Assembly: GCF_000355765.4 (NCBI RefSeq)
Contig: NZ_CP021106.3
Location: forward strand, 2,637,137 to 2,701,136
Length of the DNA stretch: 64,000 nt
Source: Nitrosospira lacus
GTDB lineage: Bacteria > Pseudomonadota > Gammaproteobacteria > Burkholderiales > Nitrosomonadaceae
Direction of reading: 5' to 3'
Shown here in pieces: positions 55,889-63,856 of this stretch. The stretch's first letter is position 1. Every line of letters starts with the position of its first letter. Position numbers and translations under genes: made by a program. Under the pieces are notes generated by a model. The model made no database searches, was not told the DNA's origin, and worked only from the letters and a program-made list of their open reading frames with translations.

Positions 55889-57985
55889 CTATAACGTGAC
55901 CGATGACTGTGTCTGCTGGAGCGGCAATGGCTTGGCCGAAGCTTTTAGCGGCAGCGCGCCAGTCAGGTCAAGCTGATGATCGAAACCAAGGCAGAATTCC
56001 GCAGTCTCCATCGTCCACGCATCCAAGTCGGAAAACCATTCGGTCAGTCGAATATCACTCAATTCCTCGACCGGGCTCGCGAAATCCTCCGCGAATTTAG
56101 CCAATTGCCTGGATAAACGCGGCTTGGTAGGCAATACGCGACGCAGCTCCTCCGCCTGCTTGACCAGATCATCGTACTTCTGGCCACTGAGCAGCTCCGT
56201 CACACCCTGGCCGATCAACCGGGCGATCTCCTCCGCACATTTGACTGAATCTTCGAATTTTCGCTGGAACTTCAGCGCATCCCGGTAGTTCCGCTCATGG
56301 GCCGCTTCAAAAAAACTTGAACCGATTTTTACCTGACTGACTCCCGCACACTCGCCACCACCCAGTTGCAACACCTTGAAATCGCCATCCTTGCCATGAT
56401 CGCGCAAGACAGATTCCAACTCCTCCGGCTTGACTTCGCCTAGATCCGCGAGCAGATCGGCGAAATAAGCCTTGCCTACACGCCTGGTCCAGGAGAAGAA
56501 TGTTTCATTCGCCTCGCGATTGGATGCATAAGCCGATTTCACACGTTCCACCGCCGTCTCCACACGTGCCGAGGGAATCGACGGGCCTTTGATCGCCAGC
56601 GCTCCGCGCGCCATGCCATTGCCGCCAAAATACATCTGATAATGTGGCACAAGCTTGCCGTGCATGCGCTTGCCTTCCCCATAAATGCCAATGTCGCCGG
56701 TCTCGGGCTGTGCACAGCCGTTATGACACCCTGAAACACGAATTTTCAGATCATGCTTGCCACCGCTCAGTTTAGGCCCGACGATCGTGCTTGAAGTTAT
56801 TCCCAGACGGCAAGTGGAAGTACCGGGACAAGCCACCACATCATCACCCGCCCGGGGTTCCCCCAGACCCAACGCAGCCAGGGCAGCTCGCAGCGGTTCG
56901 ATTTTGGTTTCCGGCACATTCGGCAGAAACATGTTCTGATCCTGCGTTGCACGAATTTCATGCAACCCGTAAGTCTCGGCAATACAGGCAAGACCGCGCA
57001 GCTGCACCACACTTAGATTACCCATCGGCACACTGATCGGAAATACGTGATAGCCAGGCTGCTTTTGTGCGAACACATGACGCGGTGCACCAATACCGGG
57101 GACTTCGCTGTCGGCGCCACCGCTCCATTCGCCCTTGGGGTAATCCTGGGTCGCCAGTGCCGTTTTAGTACGGGCCAATTCTTCGCGATACTTTTCGATA
57201 AAGCCTTCGGGACCGAATTTGTCGACCAGAAACTTGATCCGCGCCTTGGCGCGCTTGATACGATCGGAATAGCGGTTGTGCAATGAAATAACAGCCTCCA
57301 TCACAAGCAGCAAATCCTTTTCTTCGACGAACTCTTCAACGACGATAGCCTCGTGCGGTTTGTGTCCGAGGCCCCCTCCGGCCAGAACCTTGAAACCGAA
57401 ACGGTCGCCATTGCGCACCGCCACGATTCCCATATCGTGCATCATGCCCTGGGCGCAATCGGATTCACAGGCCGAGAAGCTGATCTTGAACTTGCGCGGC
57501 ATTTGCTGGGTCAGCGGATTGCGCAAAAAATGCTGAACCGCCCCGTCGAGATGCTTTGTGACGTCGACATGCTGACGAGGACACACCCCGGACAGCGGAC
57601 AGGCGGTGACGTTACGTATTGTATTGCCGCAGGCCTCGCGCGTCGTCAATCCAGCTGTGGCCAGGTAACGAAGCACCGCGGGCGTATCCTCGAGCGGTAC
57701 GTAATGCATCTGGATATCCTGACGCGTGGTGATATGGACAACATCATGATGCGCATATTTTTCCAGCATATCGGCGATCACGCTCAATTGCGGTCCGTTT
57801 ACGCGCCCTCCGGGAAGCTTGATGCGCACCATATTGACGCCTTCCTGCCGCTGCCCGTAAATCCCCATTTGCAGACGGGCGGCGGTAAAACGATCGGCAT
57901 CCATGCGCAGGCCCTGATAATCCTGCAGTGCCTGATCAAACGAATTTATTTCCTCGTCGTTGGCAAGGTAATTCAAGTGACTCAT
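55889..57985 (-). CDS. cysI: Sulfite/nitrite reductase hemoprotein (CysI-type) with two cluster motifs
   Basis: 698 residues from ATG 57985 (GGAG upstream; the frame to 58084 is longer than needed). Two tandem sulfite-reductase halves are followed by a C-terminal extension (about 560-698). The second half carries the siroheme/4Fe-4S motif CPGTSTC (386-392) and CHNGC (420-424). The first half also has a complete CPLSGVC (129-135) and CESDC (173-177), which is not expected of the classical single-cluster enzyme. It reduces sulfite to sulfide for cysteine synthesis; a nitrite-reducing activity is possible. First gene of the cysI-cysH-cysD-cysN series, divergent from the cysB-type regulator. Confidence 0.92.
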   Translation of the reverse strand: MSHLNYLANDEEINSFDQALQDYQGLRMDADRFTAARLQMGIYGQRQEGVNMVRIKLPGGRVNGPQLSVIADMLEKYAHHDVVHITTRQDIQMHYVPLEDTPAVLRYLATAGLTTREACGNTIRNVTACPLSGVCPRQHVDVTKHLDGAVQHFLRNPLTQQMPRKFKISFSACESDCAQGMMHDMGIVAVRNGDRFGFKVLAGGGLGHKPHEAIVVEEFVEEKDLLLVMEAVISLHNRYSDRIKRAKARIKFLVDKFGPEGFIEKYREELARTKTALATQDYPKGEWSGGADSEVPGIGAPRHVFAQKQPGYHVFPISVPMGNLSVVQLRGLACIAETYGLHEIRATQDQNMFLPNVPETKIEPLRAALAALGLGEPRAGDDVVACPGTSTCRLGITSSTIVGPKLSGGKHDLKIRVSGCHNGCAQPETGDIGIYGEGKRMHGKLVPHYQMYFGGNGMARGALAIKGPSIPSARVETAVERVKSAYASNREANETFFSWTRRVGKAYFADLLADLGEVKPEELESVLRDHGKDGDFKVLQLGGGECAGVSQVKIGSSFFEAAHERNYRDALKFQRKFEDSVKCAEEIARLIGQGVTELLSGQKYDDLVKQAEELRRVLPTKPRLSRQLAKFAEDFASPVEELSDIRLTEWFSDLDAWTMETAEFCLGFDHQLDLTGALPLKASAKPLPLQQTQSSVTL

Positions 57986-58297
57986 TCTGAAATCTCCACA
58001 ATTTATGGTCGCGTCATTTTGACGCCGGCGGCAAGAGATCGCCGTAACTATTGACATAGCGGGTCGGGCATTGACCCCATCCACTCCGGGACCGGTCTGC
58101 CGCGGGCCGGATAGAATTCATCATTCCTGCCTAAATATAACCCGGCTCTATAACGTCCGCTCGCACCTTTCCCGCCGTATACCGCGCGTATAACCAGATA
58201 TGTTGCCTCGGAAACAGCATAATAGCAACGGGTATATATATCACGAAAGAATATTATGTTAGATTATTATAACCTAACATTATTTAGAGTAAAAATC
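57986..58297. other. Divergent regulatory region between cysI and the CysB-family regulator
   Basis: 312 bases. It should hold promoters for both genes. A 25-bp imperfect palindrome at 58256-58280 lies 17 bases ahead of the regulator start (listed separately). Promoter boxes for the cysI side were not convincingly found. The region 58085-58200 is GC-moderate and has no gene. Confidence 0.45.
58256..58280. promoter_or_regulatory. Palindromic operator candidate upstream of the CysB-family gene
   Basis: Arms ATGTTAG (58256-58262) and CTAACAT (58274-58280) with inner TTAT/ATAA pairs and one mismatch make an AT-rich 25-bp palindrome. LysR-type regulators usually bind such sites near their own promoter, and its position next to the start suggests autorepression. 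Binding is not proven. Confidence 0.5.
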
Positions 58298-59224
58298 ATG
58301 AAATTGCAGCAATTGCGCTATTTATGCGAAGTTGCCAATCAGGGCCTGAATTTGTCCAAGGCTGCGGAAATACTGCACACTTCGCAGCCAGGAATCAGCA
58401 AACAGATACGTCTCCTGGAAAACGAGCTTGAAGTGGATATCTTCGTACGCAACGGCAAGCGTGTGGTCAGAGTCACGCCACCGGGACAGGCCATCCTGGA
58501 AATAGCCGAAAGAATGCTGAAAGACGCAAAAAATCTGAAACAGATCGGCCAGGAATTCGCTAATGAAGCCACCGGCTCTCTCACTATCGCCACAACCCAT
58601 ACCCAGGCGCGATATGCGCTTCCCGCTGCCATCAAGCATTTTACCGCATGTTACCCAAAGGTAAAATTAATTTTGCGCCAAGGCAACCCGACCCAGATAT
58701 CGGAACTGGTTACCTCGGGAGAGGCGGACATTGCGATCGCCACCGAAGCGATCGCATCGTTTGAGGAACTGGTAATGCTGCCATGCTACCAATGGAATCG
58801 TTGCGTCATCGTCACGCCGAGACACCCGCTGCTTAAGCTTGAGAAATTGACGCTGGAGGCTATCGCCCAGTATCCGATCATCACTTACGATTTTGCTTTT
58901 ACCGGCCGATCGAAGATCAATCAGGCGTTCGATGCAAAAGGTCTGACTCCCAACGTGGTGCTTACCGCCATTGACGCGGATGTCATCAAGACGTATGTGG
59001 AATTGGGACTAGGTGTCGGCATCCTGGCCCAGATGGCATTTGAACCAAAGCGTGACAAGCATCTCAGATCCATCGACGCAAGCCATTTGTTCGAGTCCAG
59101 CACCACTCGCATCGGCATCAGCCGCAATAGTTACTTGCGAGGCTATGTTTATGATTTTATAGAAACCTTTGCTCCCCACCTTGACCATGCGACAATTATC
59201 GCCGCGATGAAGCAGCATTCATGA
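58298..59224 (+). CDS. cysB: CysB-family LysR-type transcriptional regulator
   Basis: 308 residues from ATG 58298. N-terminal winged helix-turn-helix (KLQQLRYLCEVANQGLNLSKAAEILHTSQPGISKQI) with the CysB-specific wording, then the effector domain (SLTIATTHTQARYALPAAIKHF and YVELGLGVGILAQMAFEP). CysB senses O-acetylserine or sulfate limitation and activates cys genes. It is divergent from cysI-cysH-cysD-cysN, its expected regulon. A Cbl-like role in sulfonate use is the alternative. Confidence 0.92.
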   Translation: MKLQQLRYLCEVANQGLNLSKAAEILHTSQPGISKQIRLLENELEVDIFVRNGKRVVRVTPPGQAILEIAERMLKDAKNLKQIGQEFANEATGSLTIATTHTQARYALPAAIKHFTACYPKVKLILRQGNPTQISELVTSGEADIAIATEAIASFEELVMLPCYQWNRCVIVTPRHPLLKLEKLTLEAIAQYPIITYDFAFTGRSKINQAFDAKGLTPNVVLTAIDADVIKTYVELGLGVGILAQMAFEPKRDKHLRSIDASHLFESSTTRIGISRNSYLRGYVYDFIETFAPHLDHATIIAAMKQHS

Positions 59225-59291
59225 ATGCGACGGTTCCCCAAGGGACCTGCTCTTCGGGTATCTCGCATACAACATGGAGAACTTGGGACGG

Positions 59292-59297
59292 TATAAT
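59292..59297 (+). promoter_or_regulatory. Possible -10 box for mutL
   Basis: A perfect TATAAT lies 27 bases ahead of ATG 59325. The -35 region at 17 bases spacing (ACAACA) is poor. Its position inside the upstream extension of the open frame supports the downstream start for mutL. Confidence 0.3.
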
Positions 59298-59324
59298 GCA
59301 CTTCATCCTGATTCCATTTCCGCC

Positions 59325-61151
59325 ATGAACGCGATCAAGCTTCTTCCCGATCTGCTTATCAGCCAGATCTCGGCCGGCGAGGTGATAGGGCGGCCAGCCT
59401 CGGCACTCAAGGAGCTGCTGGAGAATAGCGTGGATGCCGCAGCCACGGAAATAACGGTGCAGCTTTTCCAGGGGGGAATCAAACTAATCCGTGTCGCGGA
59501 CAACGGGACCGGAATCTCCCGGGATGATCTGCCGCTTGCGCTTGCCCGCCATGCGACCAGCAAGATCAACACATTGGAAGATCTGCAGAAAATAGCGAGC
59601 CTGGGCTTTCGTGGCGAAGCATTGGCAAGTATCGCGGCTGTTTCGCGCTTGACATTGACAAGCCGTGGGAGAGAGGAGAAACACGCCTGGCAGATACAAA
59701 CAAAAGACCGTCATCTGTCACCGCCCGAACCCGCGGCTCTTGCCTCGGGCACCACGGTGGAAATACATGACCTTTATTTCAACATACCGGCACGGCGCAA
59801 ATTCCTGAAGACCGAGGCTACTGAATACGCTCATTGTGACGAAATATTCAAGTGGATTGCCTTGTCGCGCGCTGACATCGGCTTTACGCTGCAACACAAT
59901 GGAACCCTGCGCAGGCATCTGCGCCCGGCGGATCCACGGCTTCGCATTGCGGCGATACTGGGAGATGAATTCGCCCAAGCCTCGGTATTCGTCGACGAAC
60001 GAGCAGCGGACTTGCGGCTGTGGGGTGCATCAGCGTTGCCCAACTACTCACGATCATCGCGCAATAACCAGTATTTTTTTGTCAATGGCCGTTTCGTACG
60101 CGACAAACTGATTGCTCATGCGTTACGCGAAGCCTATCGCGATATCCTCCATCCGGATCGGCATCCGGCTTTTGCGCTATTCCTGGAAATGAACGCCGAT
60201 GGCGTGGATGTGAATGTGCATCCCACTAAAACCGAGGTTAAATTCCACGATTCGCGTGCACTGCACCAATTCATTTTTCATACAATCAACAAAGCGCTGG
60301 CATCGCCGCAATTGGCATCCGTAGCCTCTGTATCCCCCGCCCGGGACCAGGAGCCGAGGTACGGAAGCCGGGCGGTCGTTGCCCCATTTTCCACCTACGC
60401 ACAGCAGCGCATCATGCCGCTTGCGCCGCAGATAATGCCGGATGCGGCATCCGCGCTGCCAGGGATGGCGGCCCAATCACAAGCGTTCTATCAAACCCTG
60501 TTCGACACCGGCACGGGATCATCAATTGATTCGATGGCAACTGCGATCGCTGACAAAAAACAGGAGGTCCCGCCCTTGGGATTTGCCTTGGGACAACTAC
60601 TCGGCATTTATATTCTGTCGCAGAATGACCGCGGCTTATTGATCGTGGACATGCACGCGGCGCACGAGCGGATATTATATGAAAAACTCAAGTTGGCGCT
60701 CGACAACCACAGCCTCTCGATGCAGCCTTTGCTTATCCCCGTGACATTTCAGGCGGATAGCCTGGATATCGCGACAGTTGAGGAAAACAGTGCTGTCCTG
60801 TGCGAGCTCGGGTTTGAAATCTCGGTGTTTTCCCCCACTATGCTGGTGGTACGGGCTGTACCAGCCACTCTCAAGGACGCCGACGTGATAAAACTCGCGC
60901 ACGATGTAATAAGCGAGATCCGGGAATTTGGTGCCAGCCAGGCATTGACCGGCAGACGTAACGAACTTCTCTCCACCATGGCCTGCCATGGCGCGGTTCG
61001 CGCTAATCGTATGCTGACCATTCCGGAAATGAATGCGCTGTTACGTGAAATGGAAGCGACCGCACGCTCCGGCCAATGCAATCACGGCCGGCCAACGTGG
61101 TTTGAGATCAGTCTTGCCGATCTCGATAAAATGTTCATGCGAGGCAGATGA
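59325..61151 (+). CDS. mutL: DNA mismatch repair protein MutL, endonuclease type
   Basis: MutL couples mismatch recognition by MutS to strand removal. 608 residues from ATG 59325; the frame opens at 59274 but the family N terminus (IKLLPDLLISQISAGEV) fits the later start. GHKL ATPase motifs ELLENSVDA, VADNGTGIS and FRGEALASI are intact. The C-terminal domain has DMHAAHERILYE, a DQHA(X)2E(X)4E motif with Met for Gln, plus ACHGAVRANR and CNHGRPTW, so an intrinsic metal-dependent nicking activity is expected, in line with the lack of MutH in this lineage. The stop overlaps the next gene by four bases. Confidence 0.95.
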   Translation: MNAIKLLPDLLISQISAGEVIGRPASALKELLENSVDAAATEITVQLFQGGIKLIRVADNGTGISRDDLPLALARHATSKINTLEDLQKIASLGFRGEALASIAAVSRLTLTSRGREEKHAWQIQTKDRHLSPPEPAALASGTTVEIHDLYFNIPARRKFLKTEATEYAHCDEIFKWIALSRADIGFTLQHNGTLRRHLRPADPRLRIAAILGDEFAQASVFVDERAADLRLWGASALPNYSRSSRNNQYFFVNGRFVRDKLIAHALREAYRDILHPDRHPAFALFLEMNADGVDVNVHPTKTEVKFHDSRALHQFIFHTINKALASPQLASVASVSPARDQEPRYGSRAVVAPFSTYAQQRIMPLAPQIMPDAASALPGMAAQSQAFYQTLFDTGTGSSIDSMATAIADKKQEVPPLGFALGQLLGIYILSQNDRGLLIVDMHAAHERILYEKLKLALDNHSLSMQPLLIPVTFQADSLDIATVEENSAVLCELGFEISVFSPTMLVVRAVPATLKDADVIKLAHDVISEIREFGASQALTGRRNELLSTMACHGAVRANRMLTIPEMNALLREMEATARSGQCNHGRPTWFEISLADLDKMFMRGR

Positions 61152-62290
61152 AAACCGGGCTCCTGGGAGGTCTTTCGCCAAGAATTTTCCTACGCGATTA
61201 CTGGCAGAAAAAACCCCTGCTTGTCCGTAACGCCCTGCCTGGCTTTCAGGGATTGCTGGCTCCCGGCGATCTCATTGACCTCTCCTGCCGGGATGATACG
61301 CAATCACGGCTGATCACACAGAGGAACGGCAAGTGGCAAGTCGGGCACGGTCCTTTTGCACGCCGGTCTTTTTCGCGTCTTCCGAAGAAAAAATGGACAC
61401 TGCTGGTACAGGATGTCAATCACTTCCTTCCCGCAGCCCGCGAATTACTGCTTAAATTCAATTTTATCCCCCACTCTCGCCTGGATGACCTCATGGTCAG
61501 CTATGCACCCAGCGGGGGCGGGGTCGGCCCTCATTTTGACTCATATGATGTTTTCTTACTGCAGGGGATGGGGCGCAGGATCTGGCAGATATCCGCCCAG
61601 CGGGACAAGGGATTGGTTGAGGATGCGCCGCTAAAAATCCTGCGTGATTTCAGAAGGGAACAAGAGTGGATACTGGAATCAGGCGATATGCTGTATCTAC
61701 CGCCCGGCTACGCGCACAATGGGGTGGCAAAAGACGATTGCATGACCTATTCAATCGGCTTTCGCGCACCGGCTCACCAGGAGCTTGTCACTCAGTTCCT
61801 CATTTACCTGCAGGATCATGCCGCGATCAAGGGCATGTATAGTGATCCCGATCTCACCTTGCAGCCGCATCCGGGACGCATTGGTTCGGCCATGGTGGAT
61901 CAAGCCGGCACGGCACTCGATAAAATCAAATGGAATCGCATGGATGTAGAGCTCTTTATCGGGACCTATCTCACTGAGCCCAAACCCTACGTTTTCTTTA
62001 TGCCGCCATCGGATCCCCTGACGGAGAAAAAATTTGTTCATGAGATCAGAGAAAATGGATTACAACTGGATCTAAAAAGTCGTATGCTGTACAGAAAGAA
62101 AACCATCTTTCTGAACGGGGATGCATATACAGCCGGTGCCACTACGCGGCGATCATTGGAAAACCTCGCTGATCGCCTCATATTGCCGACGGCGAAGCAT
62201 TTTAACGACGAGGCTCTTGCATTGTGCTACCAATGGTATCTCTATGGTTATATTGAAATAGCAGGCCGACCAGCCGGGATTGGTACATAA
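61148..62290 (+). CDS. roxA: Cupin-type ribosomal protein hydroxylase, RoxA-like
   Basis: 380 residues of the JmjC/cupin-4 family. The iron ligands are HFD in GVGPHFDSYD and the later His in GYAHNGVAK; DMLYLPPGYAHNG is the typical strand. A helical dimerisation region and a C-terminal winged-helix-like part (about 240-380) complete it. In E. coli RoxA (YcfD) hydroxylates an arginine of ribosomal protein L16 with 2-oxoglutarate and oxygen. ATG 61148 overlaps the mutL stop (ATGA). Confidence 0.92.
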   Translation: MKTGLLGGLSPRIFLRDYWQKKPLLVRNALPGFQGLLAPGDLIDLSCRDDTQSRLITQRNGKWQVGHGPFARRSFSRLPKKKWTLLVQDVNHFLPAARELLLKFNFIPHSRLDDLMVSYAPSGGGVGPHFDSYDVFLLQGMGRRIWQISAQRDKGLVEDAPLKILRDFRREQEWILESGDMLYLPPGYAHNGVAKDDCMTYSIGFRAPAHQELVTQFLIYLQDHAAIKGMYSDPDLTLQPHPGRIGSAMVDQAGTALDKIKWNRMDVELFIGTYLTEPKPYVFFMPPSDPLTEKKFVHEIRENGLQLDLKSRMLYRKKTIFLNGDAYTAGATTRRSLENLADRLILPTAKHFNDEALALCYQWYLYGYIEIAGRPAGIGT

Positions 62291-62529
62291 TTTTGTCATG
62301 GATTGGTGTTCACTCAGGCGGTTTGCAATTCAGCCGGCAAATGGGCTGCGTCGCAGCCCGTGAGGTAAAAAAATGATCAGCTACTGTTTTAATGATTCAC
62401 TGAAAGCCTTGCCCCTTGGCCTTTACCACTATCACCTATGGCTCTGGGATGGACCATAAAAACTGGACAACATATCTTAATTCTGCTATTAAGATAGTGG
62501 TCTTTTCAGATTTGAATGGCCGAAATATT

Positions 62530-62558
62530 TTGATGATCTACCCGTGACTCGTTATAAA
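62530..62558 (+). promoter_or_regulatory. Sigma-70-like promoter for the first small lipoprotein
   Basis: TTGATG (62530-62535) and TATAAA (62553-62558) are separated by 17 bases, 22 bases ahead of the ATG at 62581; the short leader carries AAAGGAG. A GTTATA word around the -10 box recurs upstream of the other array members. Confidence 0.55.
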
Positions 62559-62580
62559 CCATATAAAGGAGATTAAAAAA

Positions 62581-62802
62581 ATGAAGTACTCGCTCCTCGC
62601 TGCCGCCCTGGTACTGGTACTAACCGGATGTGACCAACTGAGACAGAAAGAACCCGGAGAAGGGAAGCCGGGACAATATCCCCCGAGCCTCTGGGAGAAA
62701 CGTGAAGGTCAGGTAAGTGATGCGGACATTGAAGCGGCCCAAAAGGCCGAGGCCGAAGCCGCCGCAGCGGCAGAGGCAAAGAAAAACGAACCCCCCAAAT
62801 AA
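62581..62802 (+). CDS. Small lipoprotein of a tandem family, member 1
   Basis: 73 residues, AAAGGAGATTAAAAAA ribosome-binding site. Lipoprotein signal MKYSLLAAALVLVLTGC with lipidated Cys17, then a short charged tail ending in an Ala/Glu/Lys-rich helix (EAAQKAEAEAAAAAEAKK). The signal is closely related to those of the next three genes. Function unknown; a very small envelope lipoprotein with a disordered or helical tail. Confidence 0.75.
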   Translation: MKYSLLAAALVLVLTGCDQLRQKEPGEGKPGQYPPSLWEKREGQVSDADIEAAQKAEAEAAAAAEAKKNEPPK

Positions 62803-62843
62803 TGGGCATTATATATATAAATAAGAATAAGCCCGCATTAAGA

Positions 62844-62870
62844 AAAGCCGTCCTTCGGGGCGGCTTTTTT
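62844..62870 (+). terminator. Rho-independent terminator after lipoprotein 1
   Basis: AAAAGCCG and CGGCTTTT flank TCC-TTCG-GGG, giving a long GC-rich stem with a UUCG tetraloop and a six-T tail at 62865-62870. A classical, strong intrinsic terminator about 45 bases past the stop codon. Confidence 0.9.
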
Positions 62871-62923
62871 CTTGTGGAAGACCGATTCCAGGAACAGGTA
62901 ACGCATGAGCCTGCGGTTTCGGT

Positions 62924-62952
62924 TTGAATGACCACAAAGCTTTTGTTATACT
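62924..62952 (+). promoter_or_regulatory. Sigma-70-like promoter for small lipoprotein 2
   Basis: TTGAAT (62924-62929) and TATACT (62947-62952) are 17 bases apart, with an extended -10 TG at 62944-62945. It is 36 bases ahead of the ATG at 62989 and follows the terminator of member 1, so the gene is a separate transcription unit. Confidence 0.6.
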
Positions 62953-62988
62953 GTGATTCCCTGTAATGAACTATAGGATAACTGAATA

Positions 62989-63192
62989 ATGAAATACTCG
63001 TTTCTCGCTGTCGTCCTGGCGGCGTTAACATTAACTGCTTGTGATGGAAAAAAACACCCCATGGACAAGCCTCCGCCTTCCGCCTCGATCGAACGTGAAT
63101 CAGCACCGAATTTTGACGAACTTGATAAACCTGCGACTGATGCGGCCAGCGGCACTGATGCCAATGTTAACAAGCAAGCACCCAGTAAATAA
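62989..63192 (+). CDS. Small lipoprotein of a tandem family, member 2
   Basis: 67 residues. Lipoprotein signal MKYSFLAVVLAALTLTAC with Cys18, then a short Pro/Ser/Asp-rich mature part (MDKPPPSASIERESAPNFDEL) likely to be disordered. The ribosome-binding site is weak (ATAGGATAACTGAATA). Related to members 1, 3 and 4 by signal peptide and size. Function unknown. Confidence 0.72.
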   Translation: MKYSFLAVVLAALTLTACDGKKHPMDKPPPSASIERESAPNFDELDKPATDAASGTDANVNKQAPSK

Positions 63193-63205
63193 TGAAAAAC
63201 GGAAA

Positions 63206-63228
63206 GCTATTCCTTAGAATGGCCTTTA
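63206..63228 (+). terminator. Weak terminator after lipoprotein 2
   Basis: GCTATTC (63206-63212) pairs with GAATGGC (63217-63223), including one G-T pair, with loop CTTA and a short CTTTATT tail. Less GC-rich than the other terminators of the array. Confidence 0.45.
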
Positions 63229-63301
63229 TTGCTCGAAATAAGACTAAATAAGCGGATGCGGTAACCAATTGCTTCAAATTTGAGTGGTCCGGGGTATTTT
63301 T

Positions 63302-63330
63302 TTTAGTCCTGCGTATTTTTGTTATATACT
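63302..63330 (+). promoter_or_regulatory. Promoter-like sequence for small lipoprotein 3
   Basis: TATACT at 63325-63330 within GTTATATACT resembles the -10 box of member 2. The -35 candidate TTTAGT (63302-63307) at 17 bases is weak. A T run at 63297-63304 precedes it. Confidence 0.4.
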
Positions 63331-63376
63331 ATGGTTCGTCACAATCTATTTAATATTTTACTTAAGGAAGCCAGAT

Positions 63377-63664
63377 ATGAAACTTTCACTCCTCGCCGCT
63401 GCTTTGGTGGCTCTGACATTGACAGCATGTGATAGGCCCAAACAGGCATTGCCCGAGAATTCAACCACCTATGGAACCAGAACGGAAGAAGGCACGACGA
63501 TGGATCAAGAACGTGCTGCTGCCGGCACTCCAAAAGAAGAAAAAGCTGCTGCGGCAGAGGGTGAAGATGAATATGCGGGACAGGCTGTTCTCCCGGGACA
63601 CGCGCTTGATGGCAACGGCAACCCCATAAAGGAAGGCCAAAGCGCCATTCCGGCCGGCCACTAA
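63377..63664 (+). CDS. Small lipoprotein of a tandem family, member 3
   Basis: 95 residues from ATG 63377 with AAGGAAG upstream; the open frame reaches back to 63284 but that part spans the promoter. Lipoprotein signal MKLSLLAAALVALTLTAC (Cys18), then DRPKQALPENSTT and an acidic, Ala/Gly-rich tail (EEKAAAAEGEDEYAGQ, GHALDGNGNPIKEGQ). KQALPE recurs as NQALPE in member 4. Function unknown. Confidence 0.75.
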   Translation: MKLSLLAAALVALTLTACDRPKQALPENSTTYGTRTEEGTTMDQERAAAGTPKEEKAAAAEGEDEYAGQAVLPGHALDGNGNPIKEGQSAIPAGH

Positions 63665-63680
63665 AGCAGTAGGTAAATGC

Positions 63681-63708
63681 AAAAGCCACCCTTAGTGGTG
63701 GCTTTTTT
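63681..63708 (+). terminator. Rho-independent terminator after lipoprotein 3
   Basis: AGCCACC (63684-63690) pairs with GGTGGCT (63697-63703) across a six-base loop, with As before and a TTTTTT tail after. About 17 bases past the stop codon. Confidence 0.88.
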
Positions 63709-63819
63709 ATTGTACATGAACGACTCGCGTGATAAATCGTGAATCACTTCTTTTGATTCCGGCAATCCAGTCCCCTCATTTACGCATCCAGCTTGCCTCG
63801 AAAAATCAGGCAGCGTCGT

Positions 63820-63825
63820 TATACT
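63820..63825 (+). promoter_or_regulatory. Possible -10 box for small lipoprotein 4
   Basis: TATACT inside CGTTATACTAAT matches the -10 words of members 2 and 3 and lies 31 bases ahead of the ATG at 63857. The best -35 candidate TTGCCT (63793-63798) is 21 bases away, too far, so the call is weak. Confidence 0.35.
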
Positions 63826-63856
63826 AATTTTTCCAACTCTTCAGAGGAAATAAATA

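Noticed and set aside
62343-62359. GGGCTGC/GCAGCCC stem-loop as terminator of mutL-roxA
   Set aside because: It is followed by GTGAGGTAAAA with no T run, so termination is not supported; it may still be a stabilising hairpin.
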